64,000 bases of DNA from Mycobacterium lepraemurium (GCA_002291465.1 CP021238.1:3844001-3908000); one strand, 5' to 3'; shown: positions 33,565-44,754, counted from the stretch's first letter. Program-made: numbers and translations. Notes: generated from the sequence alone by a model not told the origin.

Positions 33565-35537
33565 ATGATGTCGCACGCCCGCAACGAGCCGACGCTGGCC
33601 CGCTTCCGCGACGCCGAGTTCGAGCGGATGGGCGTCGAGGCGCTCGAGGTGCTCGAGGTGCTCGATACCGACGCCCGCATCCCGTACGTGGTCCGCCGCG
33701 GCGAGCACCTCTACAACTTCTGGCGCGACGCCGACAACCCGCGCGGGCTGTGGCGGCGCACCATGCTGGACAGTTACCGCACCGACGCGCCCGAATGGGA
33801 GGTGCTGATCGACGTCGACGAGCTGGGCTGCGCCGACGTCGAGAAATGGGTGTGGGCCGGCGCCGCCGTCATCCACCCCGAATACACCCGCGCGCTGATC
33901 AGCTTGTCCCGCGGCGGCTCGTACGCCTGCATCGCGCGTGAATTCGACATGCAGACAAAGCAATTCGTCGACGACGGGTTCGCGCTCGCCGAGGCTAAGT
34001 CGCAACTCAGCTGGGAGGACCCCGACACCGTGCTGGTCGGCACAGACTTCGGCCCCGGCACCCTCACCGAGTCCGGCTATCCGCGGGTGGTCAAGTGGTG
34101 GCGCCGGGGCACGCCGCTGGATGAGGCGCAGACGGTGTTCGAGAGTGCCCGCTCCGACGTGAACGTGGTGGCCAGCGTCAGCCGCATCCCCGGCTTCGAG
34201 CGCACCCTGATCGGCCGGGCGCTGGACTTCTGGAACGAAGAGGTCTACGAGCTGCGGGGCGGCCAGCTCGTCCGCATCGACACCCCGACGGACGCCAGCG
34301 TGAGCCTGCACCGCCAGTGGCTGCTGGTCGAGTTGCGCAGCGACTGGACGCTGGGCACCCGCACCTACGCCGCGGGCTCGCTACTGGCCGCCGACTACAA
34401 GGAATTCCTTTCCAGAGCAAGGGATTTCCGCGTCTTCTTCGAACCCGACGAGCACACCGCGCTCAACCACTACGCGTGGACCGAAGACCGGCTGCTGATG
34501 GTGACCCTGGTCGACGTGGCCAGCCGCGTCGAGATCGTCACACCCGGTGACTGGCGGCGCGAGCCGGTGGCCGGGATCCCGGCCGCGACCAACACCGTCG
34601 CCGTCTCCGCCGACGACACCGGCGACGAATTCTTCCTGGACTCCAGCGGGTTCGACTCACCGTCGCGGCTGATGCGGGGGCACCGACGACGGGCGACTCG
34701 AGCAGCTCAAGACCGCACCCGCCTTCTTCGATGCCGAAAACATCAGCGTGGCACAGCATTTCGTCGACTCTACCGACGGCACACCGATCCCCTACTTCGT
34801 GGTTCGTCCCGGCGGCCCGGCGGCCGACCGGTCCGGGCCCACCCTGCTCCACGGCTACGGCGGCTTCGAGTCCTCGAACACACCCGGCTACAGCGGGGTG
34901 CTGGGCCGGCTGTGGCTGGCCCGTGGCGGCACCTACGTGCTGGCCAACATCCGCGGCGGCGGCGAGTACGGCCCCCGGCTGGCACACCCAGGCGATCCGC
35001 GAGGGCCGGCACAAGGTGCACGAGGACTTCGCCGCCGTGGCAACCGATTTGGTGGACCGCGGCATCACGACGGTCGCCCAACTCGGGGCCCAGGGCGGCA
35101 GCAACGGCGGACTGCTGATGGGCATCATGTTGACCAAGTACCCGGAGAAGTTCGGCGCGCTGGCGTGCAGCGTGCCGCTGTTGGACATGAAGCGCTACCA
35201 CCTGCTGCTGGCCGGCGCCTCCTGGGTGGCCGAATACGGCGATCCGGACAATCCGGACGACTGGGCGTTCATCTCCGAATACTCGCCATACCAGAACATT
35301 TCGTCGACGCGCCGGTACCCGCCGGTGCTGATCACCACCTCCACCCGCGACGACCGGGTGCACCCGGGGCATGCCCGCAAGATGGCGGCCGCCCTGGAGG
35401 CCGCCGGCCACCGGGTCTACTACTACGAGAACATCGAGGGCGGTCATGCCGGGGCGGCCGACAACGAGCAGGTGGCGTTCAAGTCGGCGCTGACCTATTC
35501 GTTCCTGTGGCAGATGCTGGGTCCCGCGGCCGGTTAG
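33565..35537 (+). pseudogene. Prolyl oligopeptidase (Rv0457c-like), N-truncated and frameshifted
   Basis: S9 family serine peptidase. The N-terminal DPYxWLE segment of the family is missing; coding starts at MMSHARNEPTLARF. Two +1 shifts follow: one in a G-run near 34677 (LMRG...) and one near 34979 before HTQAIREGRHKV. The catalytic residues remain readable: Ser in GAQGGSNGGLLMG, Asp in STRDDRVHPGHA and His in GGHAGAADN. The propeller and hydrolase parts are in different frames, so a complete enzyme cannot be made without repair. Confidence 0.88.
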
Positions 35538-35610
35538 CGCCGGCGCGGCGCGGGCACCCCGATCGGCTCGAGCGCCCAGCTGCTCGCCGCCCGGCCCTAA
35601 GATCGTCGAC

Positions 35611-35919
35611 GTGTCGGCGCAACGGATCGAACTCACCCTGCTGGCGACCGGACTGATCTTCATCCTGGTTTCGGCGGCGCAGGCGCGCTACCGGTTCATC
35701 AACGACCGGCGGGCCGGCCGGCGCTTCTACTGGGCGACATCGGTGATCGGCATCGTCTGCTTTGCGTTCGGGGCCGGCCGGCTGTGGCCCAACGGCGTCC
35801 TGGCGGCGGCGATTTTCGCGGCCGTGGTGGCCTTCTCGGCCTACCTCACCACCCCGTACCTGAAGATCAACGGCCGCATCTATGCGTCTTCGCCGGAAAA
35901 CCGCGAGCCCGATCCCTAA
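35611..35919 (+). CDS. Small membrane protein, unknown
   Basis: 102 aa, GTG start. Three hydrophobic segments (about 8-24, 41-55 and 60-83) separated by Arg-rich loops (NDRRAGRRFYW). I do not recognise a characterised family. It sits 9 bp before echA2, where M. tuberculosis has the mazEF1 toxin-antitoxin pair; nothing of mazEF is visible here. Confidence 0.7.
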   Translation: MSAQRIELTLLATGLIFILVSAAQARYRFINDRRAGRRFYWATSVIGIVCFAFGAGRLWPNGVLAAAIFAAVVAFSAYLTTPYLKINGRIYASSPENREPDP

Positions 35920-35928
35920 GTTGGGGCC

Positions 35929-36838
35929 ATGCCCTCCGACTTCGAAACGCTGCTGTACACCACGGCCGGTCCGGTCGCCACGATCACGCTGAACCGCCCG
36001 GAGCAGCTCAACACCATCGTGCCGCCGATACCCGACGACATCGAGGCCGCCGTGGGGCGGGCCGAGCGCGACCCGGCCATCAAGGTCATCGTGCTGCGCG
36101 GAGCGGGCCGGGCCTTCTCCGGCGGCTACGACTTCGGCGGCGGTTTCCAGCACTGGGGCGAGGCCATGATGACCGACGGCCGCTGGGACCCGGGCAAGGA
36201 TTTCGCGATGGTCAGCGCCCGCGAGACCGGCCCGACCCAGAAATTCATGGCCATCTGGCGGGCCTCCAAACCGGTGATCACACAGGTGCACGGCTGGTGT
36301 GTGGGCGGGGCCAGCGACTACACGCTGTGCGCGGACCTCGTCATCGCTAGCGAGGACGCCGTGATCGGCACGCCCTACAGCAGGATGTGGGGGGCGTATC
36401 TGACCGGAATGTGGCTCTACCGGCTGAGCCTGGCCAAGGCGAAGTGGCATGCGCTGACCGGCCGGCCGCTGACCGGCGTGCAGGCCGCCGAGATCGAGCT
36501 GATCAACGAGGCGGTGCCGTTCGAGGCTGGAGGCGCGGGTCGCCGAGATCGCCGCCGAGCTGGCGTGCATCCCGCTGTCGCAGCTGCAGGCGCAGAAGCT
36601 GATCGTCAACCAGGCCTACGAGAACATGGGCCTGGCGTCCACCCAGACGCTGGGCGGCATCCTCGACGGGCTGATGCGCAACACCCCCGACGCGCTGGAG
36701 TGCATCAAGATCGCCGAGACGCGGGGGGTGCGGGCCGCCGTCGAGTGCCGCGACGGCCCGTTCGGCGACTACAGCCAGGCCCCGCCGGAGCTGCGGCCCG
36801 ATCCAAGCCACGTCATCGTCCCTGATCGCGATGGATAG
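35929..36838 (+). pseudogene. echA2: Enoyl-CoA hydratase/isomerase (EchA2-like), frameshifted
   Basis: Crotonase fold: PVATITLNRPEQLNTIVPPI near the N-terminus, oxyanion-hole GAGRAFSGGYDFGGGF (about 63-78) and QVHGWCVGGASDYTLCADLV near 122. At about 36524 a net +1 shift (GAGGCTGGAG where a codon for Arg before LEARVAEIAAEL is expected) moves the rest (IPLSQLQAQKLIVNQAYENM onward) into another frame, ending at the TAG 36836-36838. The catalytic core is upstream of the break; the C-terminal trimerisation region is lost. Confidence 0.87.
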
Positions 36839-36915
36839 TGCGATGCACTAGCGATCACCCTGGCGGTGACCTGGGAACTGTTCGCGCCGGGCCGAGAAGT
36901 GCTACCGTAACGTCT

Positions 36916-37368
36916 ATGTCTCGGCTGAGTAGAGACCTGCGTGCAGGCGCCGCGTTCGTTGCCCTGGGTGTCACCGCTGCGATCTTCCCGTCGACCGCGG
37001 TGGCCGATTCCACGGAGGACTTCCCGATCCCCCGCCGGATGATCAACACCACGTGCGACGCCGAGCAGATCCTGGCGGCCGCGCGGGACACCAGCCCGGT
37101 GTACTACCAGCGCTACATGATCGACTTCAACAACCACCCCAACGTCCAGCAGGCGACCATCGACAAGGCGCACTGGTTTTACGCGTTGTCGCCGCAGGAC
37201 CGGCGGAACTACTCCGAGAACTTCTATGCGCCCCAGGCCGATCCGCTGTGGGAGGCCTGGCCCAACCACATGAAGATCTTCTGGAACAACAAGGGCGTGG
37301 TGGCCAAGGCCACCGACATCTGCAACCAGTACCCGCCCGGCGACATGTCGGTGTGGAACTGGTCGTAA
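36916..37368 (+). CDS. Secreted siderophore-export protein (Rv0455c-like)
   Basis: 150 aa. Signal peptide (about 1-31, [20 protein letters not shown]) and a small mature domain with two cysteines (NTTCDAEQ and DICNQYPPG), likely disulfide-bonded. M. tuberculosis Rv0455c is a secreted protein required for mycobactin/carboxymycobactin secretion together with MmpL4/MmpL5. Here it lies 25 bp from the 3' end of a convergent mmpL gene, consistent with a shared role. The ATG at 36916 places the signal peptide at the N-terminus. The gene is intact. Confidence 0.88.
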   Translation: MSRLSRDLRAGAAFVALGVTAAIFPSTAVADSTEDFPIPRRMINTTCDAEQILAAARDTSPVYYQRYMIDFNNHPNVQQATIDKAHWFYALSPQDRRNYSENFYAPQADPLWEAWPNHMKIFWNNKGVVAKATDICNQYPPGDMSVWNWS

Positions 37369-37393
37369 TCGCTTAGCCCGATTCCTTAGCTCC

Positions 37394-40333
37394 TCAGCGG
37401 GGCTGGACCACGCCGCCCGGCGGGTGCTCGTCGACGTCGGTGAGGATCAGCTCACGCACGGCCCGACGCGGTCCGTACGGTCGCAGCATGGTGCTGACCG
37501 GGCGTGGACGCACGTGCTGCGGCCACCAGAACCAGCGCCCGAGCAGGGTGGCCAGTGACGGCGTCATGAACGACCGCACGATCAGGGTGTCGAACAGCAG
37601 GCCCAGCGCGATCGTCGTACCCACCTGGACCATCACCAGCAGCAGGCTGAACATGAACGTGGCCATGGTGGCGGCGAACACCAGGCCGGCCGGAGGTCAC
37701 TACCGAGCCCGAACCGGCCATCGCGCGGATCGTCCCGGTCTTGAGCCCGGCGTGGATCTCCTCCTTGAACCGCGAGATCAGCAGCAGGTTGTAGTCCGAG
37801 CCGACCGCCAGCAGCAGGATGACCGCCATCGCCAGCACCATCCAGTGCAACTTCAGCCCCAGGATGTACTGCCACAGCAGCACCGAGAGGCCGAACGAGG
37901 CGCCCAGCGACAGCAACACCGTACCGACGATCACGAAGGCCGCCACGACGCTGCGGGTGATCACCAGCATGATGATGAAAATCAGTGTGGCCGCGGCGAT
38001 TCCGGCGATCAACAGGTCGATGTTGGAGCCGTCGTGCATGTCCTTGTACGTCGCGGCGGTGCCGCCGAGGTAGACCTTGGCGCCCTCCCAGGGGGTGCCC
38101 TTGATCGCCTCGTGCACGGCCTGCTTGATTGGTTCGATGTGCCTGATGCCCTCAGGACTCGCCGGGTCACCTTCGTGGGAGATGATCAGCCGGACCGCAC
38201 GCCCGTCGGGTGAGATGAAATTTTTCAGGCCCCGTACGAAGTCCGGGCTCTTGAACGCCTCCGGCGGGAGGTAGAACGTGTCGTCGTTCTTCGCCTTGTC
38301 GAAGGCGTCGCCCTGGGCGGTGGCGTTGTCGGCCTGCGCTTTGGCCTGGTCGTTGAGGCCCTGGGTGATCGCGTAGTTCGACATGATGGTGTCGAGGTTG
38401 CGCTGCTGACTCTCGATCTGCGGCGGGATCAACGCCACCAGCTTCGGCTGAATCCAGTCCAGCTTGTCCAGGTTCGCGCTTAGGTTCACGATGTTCTCGG
38501 CCACCTGGTCGATGCCGTCGAGCGCGTTGAAGACCGACCGCAGCGCCCAGCAGACCGGGATGTCGTAACAGTGCTTCTCCCAGTAGAAGTAGCTGCGGAT
38601 CGGCCGGAGGAAGTCGTCGAAGTTGACGATGCCGTCGCGCAACCTCTCGGTGATCTGCACGGTTTCCTTGGTGAGCCTGGTGGTTTCGTGGGTGGTGTTG
38701 CTCAGGTCCTGGGTGACCTGCATCTGCTCATGCAGCGTCGCCATCGTCTTGCGCAGCTCGTCGGCCTGCTTGAGCAGATTGTTCGCCTGCTCCTCCTGGT
38801 AGTGCTGGGTCTGCAGCCGCCCCGCGGCCTGCGCGCCCATCTGAAAACCCAGCGTGCTGTGGTCGAGCGGCGTGCCCAACGGCCGGGTGATGGTCTGCAC
38901 CCGGCCTATACCGGGGACGTGGAAGACCGCCTTGGCGACCTTGTCCAGGACGATGAAGTCGGCCGGGTTGCGCAGGTCGTGATCGGTCTCGATCATCAAC
39001 AGCTCGGGGTTGAGCCGCGCCTGGTCGAAGTGCCGGTCCGCGGCGGCATAACCGACGTTGGCCGGGGTGTCCGCCAGCAGGAAGTGGCGGTTGTCGTAGT
39101 CCGTCTTGTAACCGGGCAGGGCGAGCAGACCGACCAGTGCGACCGCGATCGTGCGCAGCGAGAACCGGCGCGGGCCAGCGGACGACCGCGGTGCCCATGC
39201 GGCGCCAGCCCCGGGTCTGCAGCGTGCGCTTGGGATCCATCAGCTTGAAGAATGAGGCGACCGTCAGCATCGCCGGAGCCAGCGTCAACGCCGCCAGCAC
39301 CGCGACCAGCATGCCGACCGCACACGGCACCCCCAGCGACTGGAAGTACGGCAGCCGGCAGAAGCTCAGGCAGTACATCGCGCCGGCGATGGTCAGGCCG
39401 GATCCGAGCACCACATGCGCGGTGCTGTGGAACATGGTGTAGAACGCCTGCTCGCGCAGTCTCGCCCAGCCCACGCGCCTCGTGATAGCGCCCGACCACG
39501 AAGATCGCGTAGTCCGTCCCGGCGGCGATCGCCATCAGCACCAGCATGTTGTTGGCGAAGGTCGACAGACCCACCACGCCGTAGTTGCCGAGCGTCGCGA
39601 CGACACCGCGGGCCGCCGCCAGCTCGATGAACACCATGCCCAGCATGATCGCCACGGTGATGATCGACCGGTAGATGACCAGCAGCATCACGATGATCAC
39701 CACGAAGGTGATGAGGGTGACGACCGCGAGGCCCTTCTCACCCGCGTGGGACTGGTCGGCGAACAGCGGACCCGCGCCGGTGACATACGCCTTGATTCCC
39801 GGCGGTGCGGGCACCGAGTCCACGATCTTTCGCACCGCCAGGGCAGACTCGTTCGCCAGGCCGCCGCCCATGTTGCCGGCGAGGTACACCTGGACGTACG
39901 CGGCCTTCTGGTCGTGGCTCTGGGAACCCGCCGCCGTCAGCGGATCGCTCCAGAAATCCTGGACGTGCTGCACGTGTTTCTTGTCCTGCTCGACGCGCCT
40001 GACGATCTCGTCGTAATAGCGGTGCGCCTCGGCCCCGAGTGGCTTGTCGCCCTCCAGCAGGATAATGGCCGAGTTGTCGGAGTTGAACTCCATTGAACGT
40101 CGCCCCGACCTTCATCATCGACTGGAAGGAGGCCGCGTCGGTCGGACTCATCGACACCGAGTGGGTTTTGGCGACGACCTCCAGCTGCGGGGCCACCGTG
40201 TTGGTGATGAACACGATGCCCAACCACACCAGGACGATCGGCAGCGCCAACCGGTGGATCATCCGCGGCAGGAACGGAACGGCGGGATCAGCGGCTGATC
40301 GACGCGCGGCGCAACCTCGACCGGCTCGCTCAT
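37394..40333 (-). pseudogene. MmpL-family RND transporter, at least five frameshifts
   Basis: About 970 codons of a MmpL4/MmpL5-like lipid or siderophore exporter. The ATG at 40333 overlaps the mmpS stop. Shifts lie near 40275 (a tandem GGAAC duplication), 40094, 39460, 39170 and 37692. Between them the family blocks read clearly: [38 protein letters not shown], the long periplasmic helical hairpin (about 38400-38850), and [20 protein letters not shown] with the proton-relay Asp-Tyr pairs. No single frame covers both membrane halves, so the transporter is dead as sequenced. Confidence 0.92.
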
Positions 40334-40878
40334 GCGGACTTGTCCAGGCAGTAGACGAACGCGTTCACGGTCTGGTTGGGATCCGAGCGGTTCGGGGTCT
40401 TGATGACGTCACCGCTGCCGTCGTGCTTGTTCACCACGAACTGGCAGGCGATCCAACTGCCATCTCCTTGCGCCACCAGGTTTGCCGGGATGCCGGGTTT
40501 CGTTGAACTCAATACTTTGCTCCAGGGCAAGGGCAGGTTGAGTGCCTGCTGCGGATGGGAGTTTTCGTCGAGGTAGTTGATGGTTGCCGTGCTGCCCGGC
40601 GGGCCCCAGACCTGGGGCGTGATGGTCTTGGCGTTGAACTCGTCGAGCACCTCCCCCGAGGTGCCGCCGCCGAACGACCCGGGGTGCACGCCGAAGATGC
40701 CGTGCAATCGGTAGACGACGAACCCCGACAGCGCGACGACGGCCGCGATCGTGAGCACCAGCCAGAAACGGCCCAGAAACCCCTTCTTCCTGGCGCGCTG
40801 CCGGGCGGTCTCGCCGCCCTCACGGCCCGCGGAGTCCTGCTTGTTCAACAGCTCGGTCCTTGGCTCGGTCGTCGTCAT
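40330..40878 (-). CDS. MmpS-family membrane protein
   Basis: 182 aa. One membrane helix (about 38-58, WLVLTIAAVVALSGFVVYRL) and a periplasmic beta-rich domain with a C-terminal disulfide pair (ACQFVV and VYCLDK). The N-terminal tail (~37 residues) is longer than in M. tuberculosis MmpS4/MmpS5. It is the periplasmic accessory of the adjacent MmpL, with GGGGGGAG Shine-Dalgarno upstream and a 4-bp overlap with mmpL. The gene itself is intact although its partner is not. Confidence 0.9.
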   Translation of the reverse strand: MTTTEPRTELLNKQDSAGREGGETARQRARKKGFLGRFWLVLTIAAVVALSGFVVYRLHGIFGVHPGSFGGGTSGEVLDEFNAKTITPQVWGPPGSTATINYLDENSHPQQALNLPLPWSKVLSSTKPGIPANLVAQGDGSWIACQFVVNKHDGSGDVIKTPNRSDPNQTVNAFVYCLDKSA

Positions 40879-40900
40879 GGGCGCTCCCCCCTTTCTGCGA

Positions 40901-41569
40901 TCATGCCGATTGCGGGATGAGGCCGATGCACGTGGCGGTCAACAGCCGGGTCAGCGCGGAGGCGAAGTCCAGATTCCATTCCGGCGGAACAACTTCCGGC
41001 TCCTCGGCGTAGGCGTCGGTGAGTCGTTCCGGGGGGTTGGCCACCTGCCACAGCGTGGCGGCCAGCGAGTAGGCGGCCAGCAGGATGTCGAGCGACCCCG
41101 AGCGCCCGAGTTCGGGCAACGCCCGCTGGATGGAGTCCGCGAGGGACAGCGTGGCGGCCGTGCTGATCCGCTTGACCTCGACGACGCGTTCGGCGTCCAC
41201 CTCGTGTTCCAGGTGCAGGTGCAGGTTGGCCAGCAGGTCGCAGAACAGCGGATCGTCGGCCAGGGCGTCGGCCAGCGTCTCGGCGATCCGCGACGGCGTC
41301 GCGGCGCCGGGCTGGGCGAGCTTGTCCGACACCGTGTTCGACCACCGCACCCAGCCCTCGGCGGACAGGTGCAGCAGGACCTCCTTGTGCGAGGTGAAGT
41401 AGCGGCGCACCGCCGAGTAGTGGATCCCGGCGCGGCGGGCGACCGCGGTCAGCGTGACCGACGCGACGCCCGTCTCCAGCGCCAGCGAACGGGCCGCCTC
41501 CACGAGGGCCTCCGCACGTTGGCGCTTCTTCTCCTCGGTGCGGGCGCGTTGGAATGTCAGTTGCGCCAC
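40901..41569 (-). CDS. TetR-family regulator of the mmpS-mmpL operon
   Basis: 222 aa from the GTG at 41569; a GTG at 41587 is in frame but falls inside the likely operator. TetR HTH at about 18-60: ASVTLTAVARRAGIHYSAVR then RYFTSHKEVL. The C-terminal domain is of the MmpL-regulator type seen beside several mycobacterial mmpS-mmpL pairs. It lies 22 bp upstream of mmpS in the same direction, so it probably heads the operon, unlike M. tuberculosis Rv0452, which is divergent from mmpS4. Confidence 0.88.
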   Translation of the reverse strand: MAQLTFQRARTEEKKRQRAEALVEAARSLALETGVASVTLTAVARRAGIHYSAVRRYFTSHKEVLLHLSAEGWVRWSNTVSDKLAQPGAATPSRIAETLADALADDPLFCDLLANLHLHLEHEVDAERVVEVKRISTAATLSLADSIQRALPELGRSGSLDILLAAYSLAATLWQVANPPERLTDAYAEEPEVVPPEWNLDFASALTRLLTATCIGLIPQSA

Positions 41570-41579
41570 CGGCCGAGCG

Positions 41580-41624
41580 TAACGCACATTATGTGATTTG
41601 TATAACGCACGTGACGTGATTTGT
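41580..41624. promoter_or_regulatory. Tandem 22-bp operator candidate
   Basis: Two direct copies, 41580-41601 and 41603-41624, share TAACGCAC-N5-GTGATTTGT (19 of 22 identical). Each contains a CAC/GTG dyad. They lie between the divergent TetR and DipZ-like genes, the expected place for autoregulatory TetR sites. Confidence 0.7.
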
Positions 41625-41666
41625 CGTTGGTCACTGGACCCCGCCGCGACGCGTCAAACTGGACGG

Positions 41667-43397
41667 GTGCAGACCATCGCCCTGATCGGGTTCCTCGGCG
41701 GACTGATCACCGGGATCTCGCCGTGCATCCTGCCGGTGCTGCCGGTGATCCTGCTGTCCGGCATGGACGAAGGACGACGCGGCGTCGGCTCCGCTGCGCG
41801 GCCCTACCTGGTGATCGCGGGCCTGGTGTACAGCTTCAGCGTGGCCACGCTGATCGGCTCCGCGCTCCTGACAGCGCTGCACCTGCCGCAGGACGCGATC
41901 CGGTGGACCGCCCTGGTGGTGCTGACGGTCATCGGGCTGGGGTTGATCTTCCCGCCGCTGCAGCGGCTGATCGAACAGCCGTTCGCCTACCTGCCGCAGC
42001 GCCAAAGCCGGCTCGGCACAGACGGTTTCGGCCTGGGCCTGACGTTGGGCGCGCTGTACGTTCCGTGCGCCGGACCGGTGCTGGCCGCGATCGTGGTGGC
42101 CGGCGGCACCTCCTCGATCGGCCCCGGCGCGCTGGTGTTGACCGCGACGTTCGCCGCCGGCAACGCGCTGCCGCTGCTGGCCTTCTCGCTGGCCGGCCGG
42201 CGCGTGGCCCAGCGGGTCGCGGCGTTCCGCCGCCGGCAACGGGCGATACAGGTCGCCGGCGGGATCGCGATGATCGTGCTGGCCGTCGCGCTGGTGTTCA
42301 ACCTGCCCGCGACACTGCAGCGCGCCGTCCCCGACTACACCACCGCGATGCAGAACCGGTTGGGCGCCAACGACATCCAGCGCAGCCTGAGCCCCACCGG
42401 GCCGCCGCCGACCCAGGGCGGCGCCCTGCAGCTGAGCCCAGGCGACGTCACCGCCGGCGGCGCGCTATCCGACTGCTCCGACGGTTCAGCGGAGCTGCAG
42501 CGGTGCGGGCCGGCGCCCGCGCTCACCGGCATCACCGGCTGGCTCAACACCCCGGACGGCAAACCGCTCGACCCGGCGGCGGTGCGCGGCAAGGTGATCC
42601 TGATCGACTTCTGGGCCTACTCGTGCATCAATTGCCAGCGCGCCATCCCGCACGTAATCGATTGGTACGACCGGTATCACGACAGCGGATTCCTGGTCAT
42701 CGGGGTGCACACCCCGGAGTACGCCTTCGAGCGGGTCCCGGGCAACGTGGCCAGCGGCGCGGCCGACCTGCACATCGGCTATCCGATCGCCCTGGACAAC
42801 GACTACGCGACGTGGAACAACTACCAGAACCTGTACTGGCCGGCCGAGTACCTGATCGACGCGACCGGGCAGGTGCGGCACACCAAGTTCGGCGAAGGCG
42901 ACTACGACGGCACCGAACGGCTGATCCACGAACTGCTCACCGCCGCCCATCCCGGCGTGCGGCTACCCGCCCCGGCGAACACCGCCGACACCACACCGCG
43001 GACCAGGCTCACTCCCGAGACCTACCTGGGGGTGGGCAAGGCCGGAAACTACGGCGGCACCGGCGATTACCGGTCGGGCACCGCCACGCTGAGCTATCCT
43101 GCCACCCTGGGCGAGGACAGGTTCGCGCTGCGCGGGCGCTGGACGCTGGACGACCAGGGCGCCACCGCGGCCGGCGACGACTGCGAGATCCGGCTGAACT
43201 ACACCGCCAAAGACGTCTACGCCGTCGTCGGCGGCACCGGCACCCTGACCGTGACCCGGGACGGGACGACCACCACGACGCCGATCGGCGGGGCGCCCAC
43301 CCTGCACCGGATCGTCGCCGACAACTCCGCGCACCGCGACCAACTGGACATGCGCGTCAACCCAGGCCTGCAGGTCTTCTCATTCACCTTCGGCTAG
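41667..43397 (+). CDS. DipZ-like CcdA-thioredoxin fusion
   Basis: 576 aa from the GTG at 41667. The N-terminal ~220 residues are CcdA/DsbD-like: six membrane helices with one Cys in [15 protein letters not shown] and one in [16 protein letters not shown] thioredoxin-like domain follows (about 300-430) with active site [16 protein letters not shown], then a C-terminal beta-sandwich domain (about 460-576), as in mycobacterial DipZ. It passes electrons across the membrane to exported thiol proteins. Divergent from the TetR gene. The M. tuberculosis homologue is at another locus. Confidence 0.9.
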   Translation: MQTIALIGFLGGLITGISPCILPVLPVILLSGMDEGRRGVGSAARPYLVIAGLVYSFSVATLIGSALLTALHLPQDAIRWTALVVLTVIGLGLIFPPLQRLIEQPFAYLPQRQSRLGTDGFGLGLTLGALYVPCAGPVLAAIVVAGGTSSIGPGALVLTATFAAGNALPLLAFSLAGRRVAQRVAAFRRRQRAIQVAGGIAMIVLAVALVFNLPATLQRAVPDYTTAMQNRLGANDIQRSLSPTGPPPTQGGALQLSPGDVTAGGALSDCSDGSAELQRCGPAPALTGITGWLNTPDGKPLDPAAVRGKVILIDFWAYSCINCQRAIPHVIDWYDRYHDSGFLVIGVHTPEYAFERVPGNVASGAADLHIGYPIALDNDYATWNNYQNLYWPAEYLIDATGQVRHTKFGEGDYDGTERLIHELLTAAHPGVRLPAPANTADTTPRTRLTPETYLGVGKAGNYGGTGDYRSGTATLSYPATLGEDRFALRGRWTLDDQGATAAGDDCEIRLNYTAKDVYAVVGGTGTLTVTRDGTTTTTPIGGAPTLHRIVADNSAHRDQLDMRVNPGLQVFSFTFG

Positions 43398-44165
43398 CCG
43401 CACCGGCCAGGCCGCCCAGCACCGCCACCAGCACGCCCAGCCCCGCCAGCACCGCCCCGGCCAGCAGCGTGGCGTTGAGCCATTGGTGCACACCGGATTC
43501 GGCGTGCGCGACCATCACCTCGGCGATGCGGCGGACGTTGCCGGTGGTGTGGTTGAGCGCGTCGTTGACGTAGCGGCCGGCCGCCTCCAAGCCGGCCCAC
43601 CCGGCCGCTCCGACACGCCCAGGCCGCTGAGCGCTTTGCCGCGGCGCCGGGCGGCGGCCAACGTCAGCAGCGCGCCCGCCCCGCACAGCGCCGCGGACCC
43701 CAGGCTCAGCCATGACCCCCAGCGGGTCAGCCCACTGAGCCGGCCCTGCCGAGGCACCGAAACAGTAAGCGGCACAGTCAGTTTCGCCGGTACCGCGACG
43801 TTGTAGCGGCGTAGCGGCAGCCGGATCGCGGGGTCGGCGAGCATCGGGGCCACATCGACCGCCCACTGGTCGCCGCCGGCGCCGGACTCGTCGAACAGCC
43901 AGGCGTGCACGGCGCGGTTGGCCAGGGCGAACAACAGCGGAAACGCCGGCCCGGCGGTGAACGCGGCGGCGGCGTCGTGCACCTGCGAACCGTCCACCGG
44001 GTAGCGGCCGCCGCCGTGCTCGGCGATCAAAGCCATTGCCCGCGTGGTGAGTTCGTCCGCCATGGCGGATTGCAGGGCCAGGTCAGCGGCGGCCTGGCGG
44101 ACCAGCGCAGCATAGCCGTCGGCCTCGACGACGTGCAGCTGCACCCACCCCGCCGGCACCGCCAC
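43384..44165 (-). pseudogene. Membrane protein, frameshifted
   Basis: About 260 codons. The first frame (ATG 44165) encodes an exported or membrane-anchored domain (ADELTTRAMALIAEHGGGRY, LPLRRYNVAVPAKLTVPLTV) and a first membrane helix near GSWLSLGSAALCGAGALLTL. At about 43610 the frame shifts (net -1), and the second part (AAGWAGLEAAGRYVNDALNH to LNATLLAGAVLAGLGVLVAV) ends at 43384. Two membrane helices would flank a periplasmic loop. I do not recognise the family. The 3' end overlaps the dipZ-like stop by 14 bp. Confidence 0.65.
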
Positions 44166-44229
44166 CGCCAGGGCCAGCGTGGCAATCAGCTACCCAAGCA
44201 CGACGCCCGCGAATCGCACGCCCGCGAAT

Positions 44230-44744
44230 CTACTGAATTCCCCGCAGGTATGCGGCCTGCCCGAGGTGCTGGGCGCAGTCGTCGATGCTGCTCACCAGCC
44301 GCGCGCTGGCCGTCACCGGCGGGTCCCAGTTGGTGTCCACGACGCGGCTCAGCTCCCCGGCGGTCACCCCGGCGATGTATTCGCAGGTGAGCTCGTGCAC
44401 CGCGTGGTAGTAGCCGGACAGCAGGTCGGCGGCGCCCGCACCTTGGCGACGTCCTCGGGCGAATGCCCGTAGCCGGTGTCGTTGCGCGGCAGGTCCAGCC
44501 CGAACCGGTCCACCCAGCCGTCGCGGGTCCACACCTGCTCCACCCCGGCGATGTCGGCCAGCTGGATGTCCTGCACCCGGGCGCTGTGCCAGATCAGCCA
44601 GGCAATGCTGTTGGCGTCGGGGATCGGGCGGTAGCCCGACACCTCGTCGGTCAATCCGTCGGTGAGTTCGTCGACGTGTTCGATCAGCCGGGTGAACGCG
44701 TCGCACAGCAGCTCTCGGGTAACGGCGTCGGTGTCAGCTCCCAT
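44230..44744 (-). pseudogene. DinB-like (mycothiol-dependent) protein, frameshifted
   Basis: About 171 codons. N-terminal SIAWLIWHSARVQDIQLADI and C-terminal LLSGYYHAVHELTCEYIAG, SIDDCAQHLGQAAYLRGI fit the DinB/DUF664 four-helix fold with its three metal-binding His residues. A single-base loss near 44443 (after VAKVR) splits the gene. Members act in mycothiol-dependent detoxification, but the specific reaction is unknown. Confidence 0.75.
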
Positions 44745-44754
44745 ACGACCGACG

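Noticed and set aside
37394-40333. Programmed ribosomal frameshifting in mmpL
   Set aside because: Five shifts at unrelated sequences without slippery heptamers or consistent pseudoknots; decay or sequence error is simpler.
41621-43573. A 650-codon frame overlapping the DipZ-like gene
   Set aside because: Arg/Pro-rich alternate frame; the other frame has the CcdA and thioredoxin motifs.
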